Shown: positions 6,071 to 6,153 of the stretch, one piece after another
Position numbering within the stretch: the stretch's first letter is position 1
Layout: each line of letters opens with the position of its first letter
Assembly (NCBI GenBank): GCA_035550715.1
Contig: DASZOP010000107.1
Location: forward strand, 1 to 6,153
DNA: 6,153 bases
Direction of reading: 5' to 3'
DNA from: DASRVA01 sp035550715
Lineage (GTDB): Bacteria > Gemmatimonadota > Gemmatimonadetes > JACCXV01 > JAHWKZ01
The notes under the pieces: generated by a model
The model's input: the letters and a program-made list of their open reading frames with translations, nothing else
Told to the model about the DNA's origin: nothing
The model's database searches: none
Position numbers and translations under genes: made by a program

Positions 6071-6119
6071 CGTGCCACGTACCGGGGCACTGGAAACAGA
6101 GTGCGGGGCCGTGGCGGCC

Positions 6120-6149
6120 TTGACGGCCGGCCTGGCATCGCGCTAGGCT
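6120..6149 (+). promoter_or_regulatory. Sigma70-type promoter candidate facing out of the window
   Basis: TTGACG (6120-6125) and TAGGCT (6144-6149) are separated by 18 bases, the same spacing and nearly the same hexamers as at 74-103. Transcription would start just beyond the right edge and run away from the protease gene, implying a divergent neighbour. The spacer contains the palindrome GGCCGGCC (6125-6132). Confidence 0.45.
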
Positions 6150-6153
6150 GGCC

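Noticed and set aside
6125..6132. Palindrome GGCCGGCC as an operator in the right-edge promoter
   Set aside because: Eight-base GC palindromes are frequent at this base composition, and no second copy or longer arm supports a binding site.
4737..6146. Long plus-strand open frame (469 codons) opposite the protease gene, including a polyglycine stretch
   Set aside because: The polyglycine is the complement of the proline run and no motif is recognisable. The minus strand has lipobox, repeats and HExxHxxGxxH in one frame.
1..6153. CRISPR array, insertion sequence, tRNA/rRNA or defence system
   Set aside because: No regularly spaced repeats, transposase-like frame, terminal inverted repeats or structural RNA signatures were seen. 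All coding capacity is explained by metabolic genes and one surface protease.

Overview
The window is very GC-rich DNA (roughly 70% G+C by eye, with G or C at most third codon positions) and almost fully coding. It looks like bacterial chromosome. GTG and TTG starts, strongly GC-biased codons and a lipoprotein signal suggest an uncultured high-GC, probably two-membraned lineage of the Gemmatimonadota, Rokubacteria, Methylomirabilota or Eisenbacteria kind. That placement is a guess from composition and gene types; no rRNA or marker gene is present. I see no mobile element, CRISPR array, tRNA or rRNA.

Left part (1-4098, + strand) is a tight run of four complete genes read as one operon. They are a glycerophosphodiester phosphodiesterase (114-914), a fatty acid kinase fused to a DegV/FakB-type fatty-acid-binding domain (925-2757), a small dithiol glutaredoxin (2750-3016) and an M24 metallopeptidase of the Xaa-Pro dipeptidase/aminopeptidase P type (3013-4098). 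Junctions are a 10-base gap, an 8-base overlap and a 4-base TTGA overlap, so translation is probably coupled. A GC-only hairpin spans the stop of the first gene and covers the Shine-Dalgarno-like sequence of the second. A promoter-like TTGACC-N18-TAGACT lies just before the first gene, inside the 3' end of a possible upstream reading frame cut by the window edge.

Right part (4136-6058, - strand) is one large gene convergent with the operon, separated from it by 37 bases with no recognisable terminator. It encodes a 640-residue predicted lipoprotein. The order is lipobox cysteine, three BACON-like beta-sandwich repeats, a run of 14 prolines, a carboxypeptidase-regulatory-like domain, and a matrixin-like metzincin zinc protease with HExxHxxGxxH and a Met-turn. 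Upstream of it (6059-6153) a promoter-like TTGACG-N18-TAGGCT points rightward out of the window, presumably to a divergent gene.

How they fit together: the first two operon genes could supply both substrates of PlsY, glycerol-3-phosphate from glycerophosphodiesters and acyl-phosphate from free fatty acids. That would make them a phospholipid salvage pair. The glutaredoxin and peptidase have no evident link to this beyond co-transcription. The surface protease is a separate unit. No plainly new system stands out; the most notable points are the kinase-DegV fusion, the junction hairpin, the matching promoter architecture at both edges and the domain layout of the surface protease.
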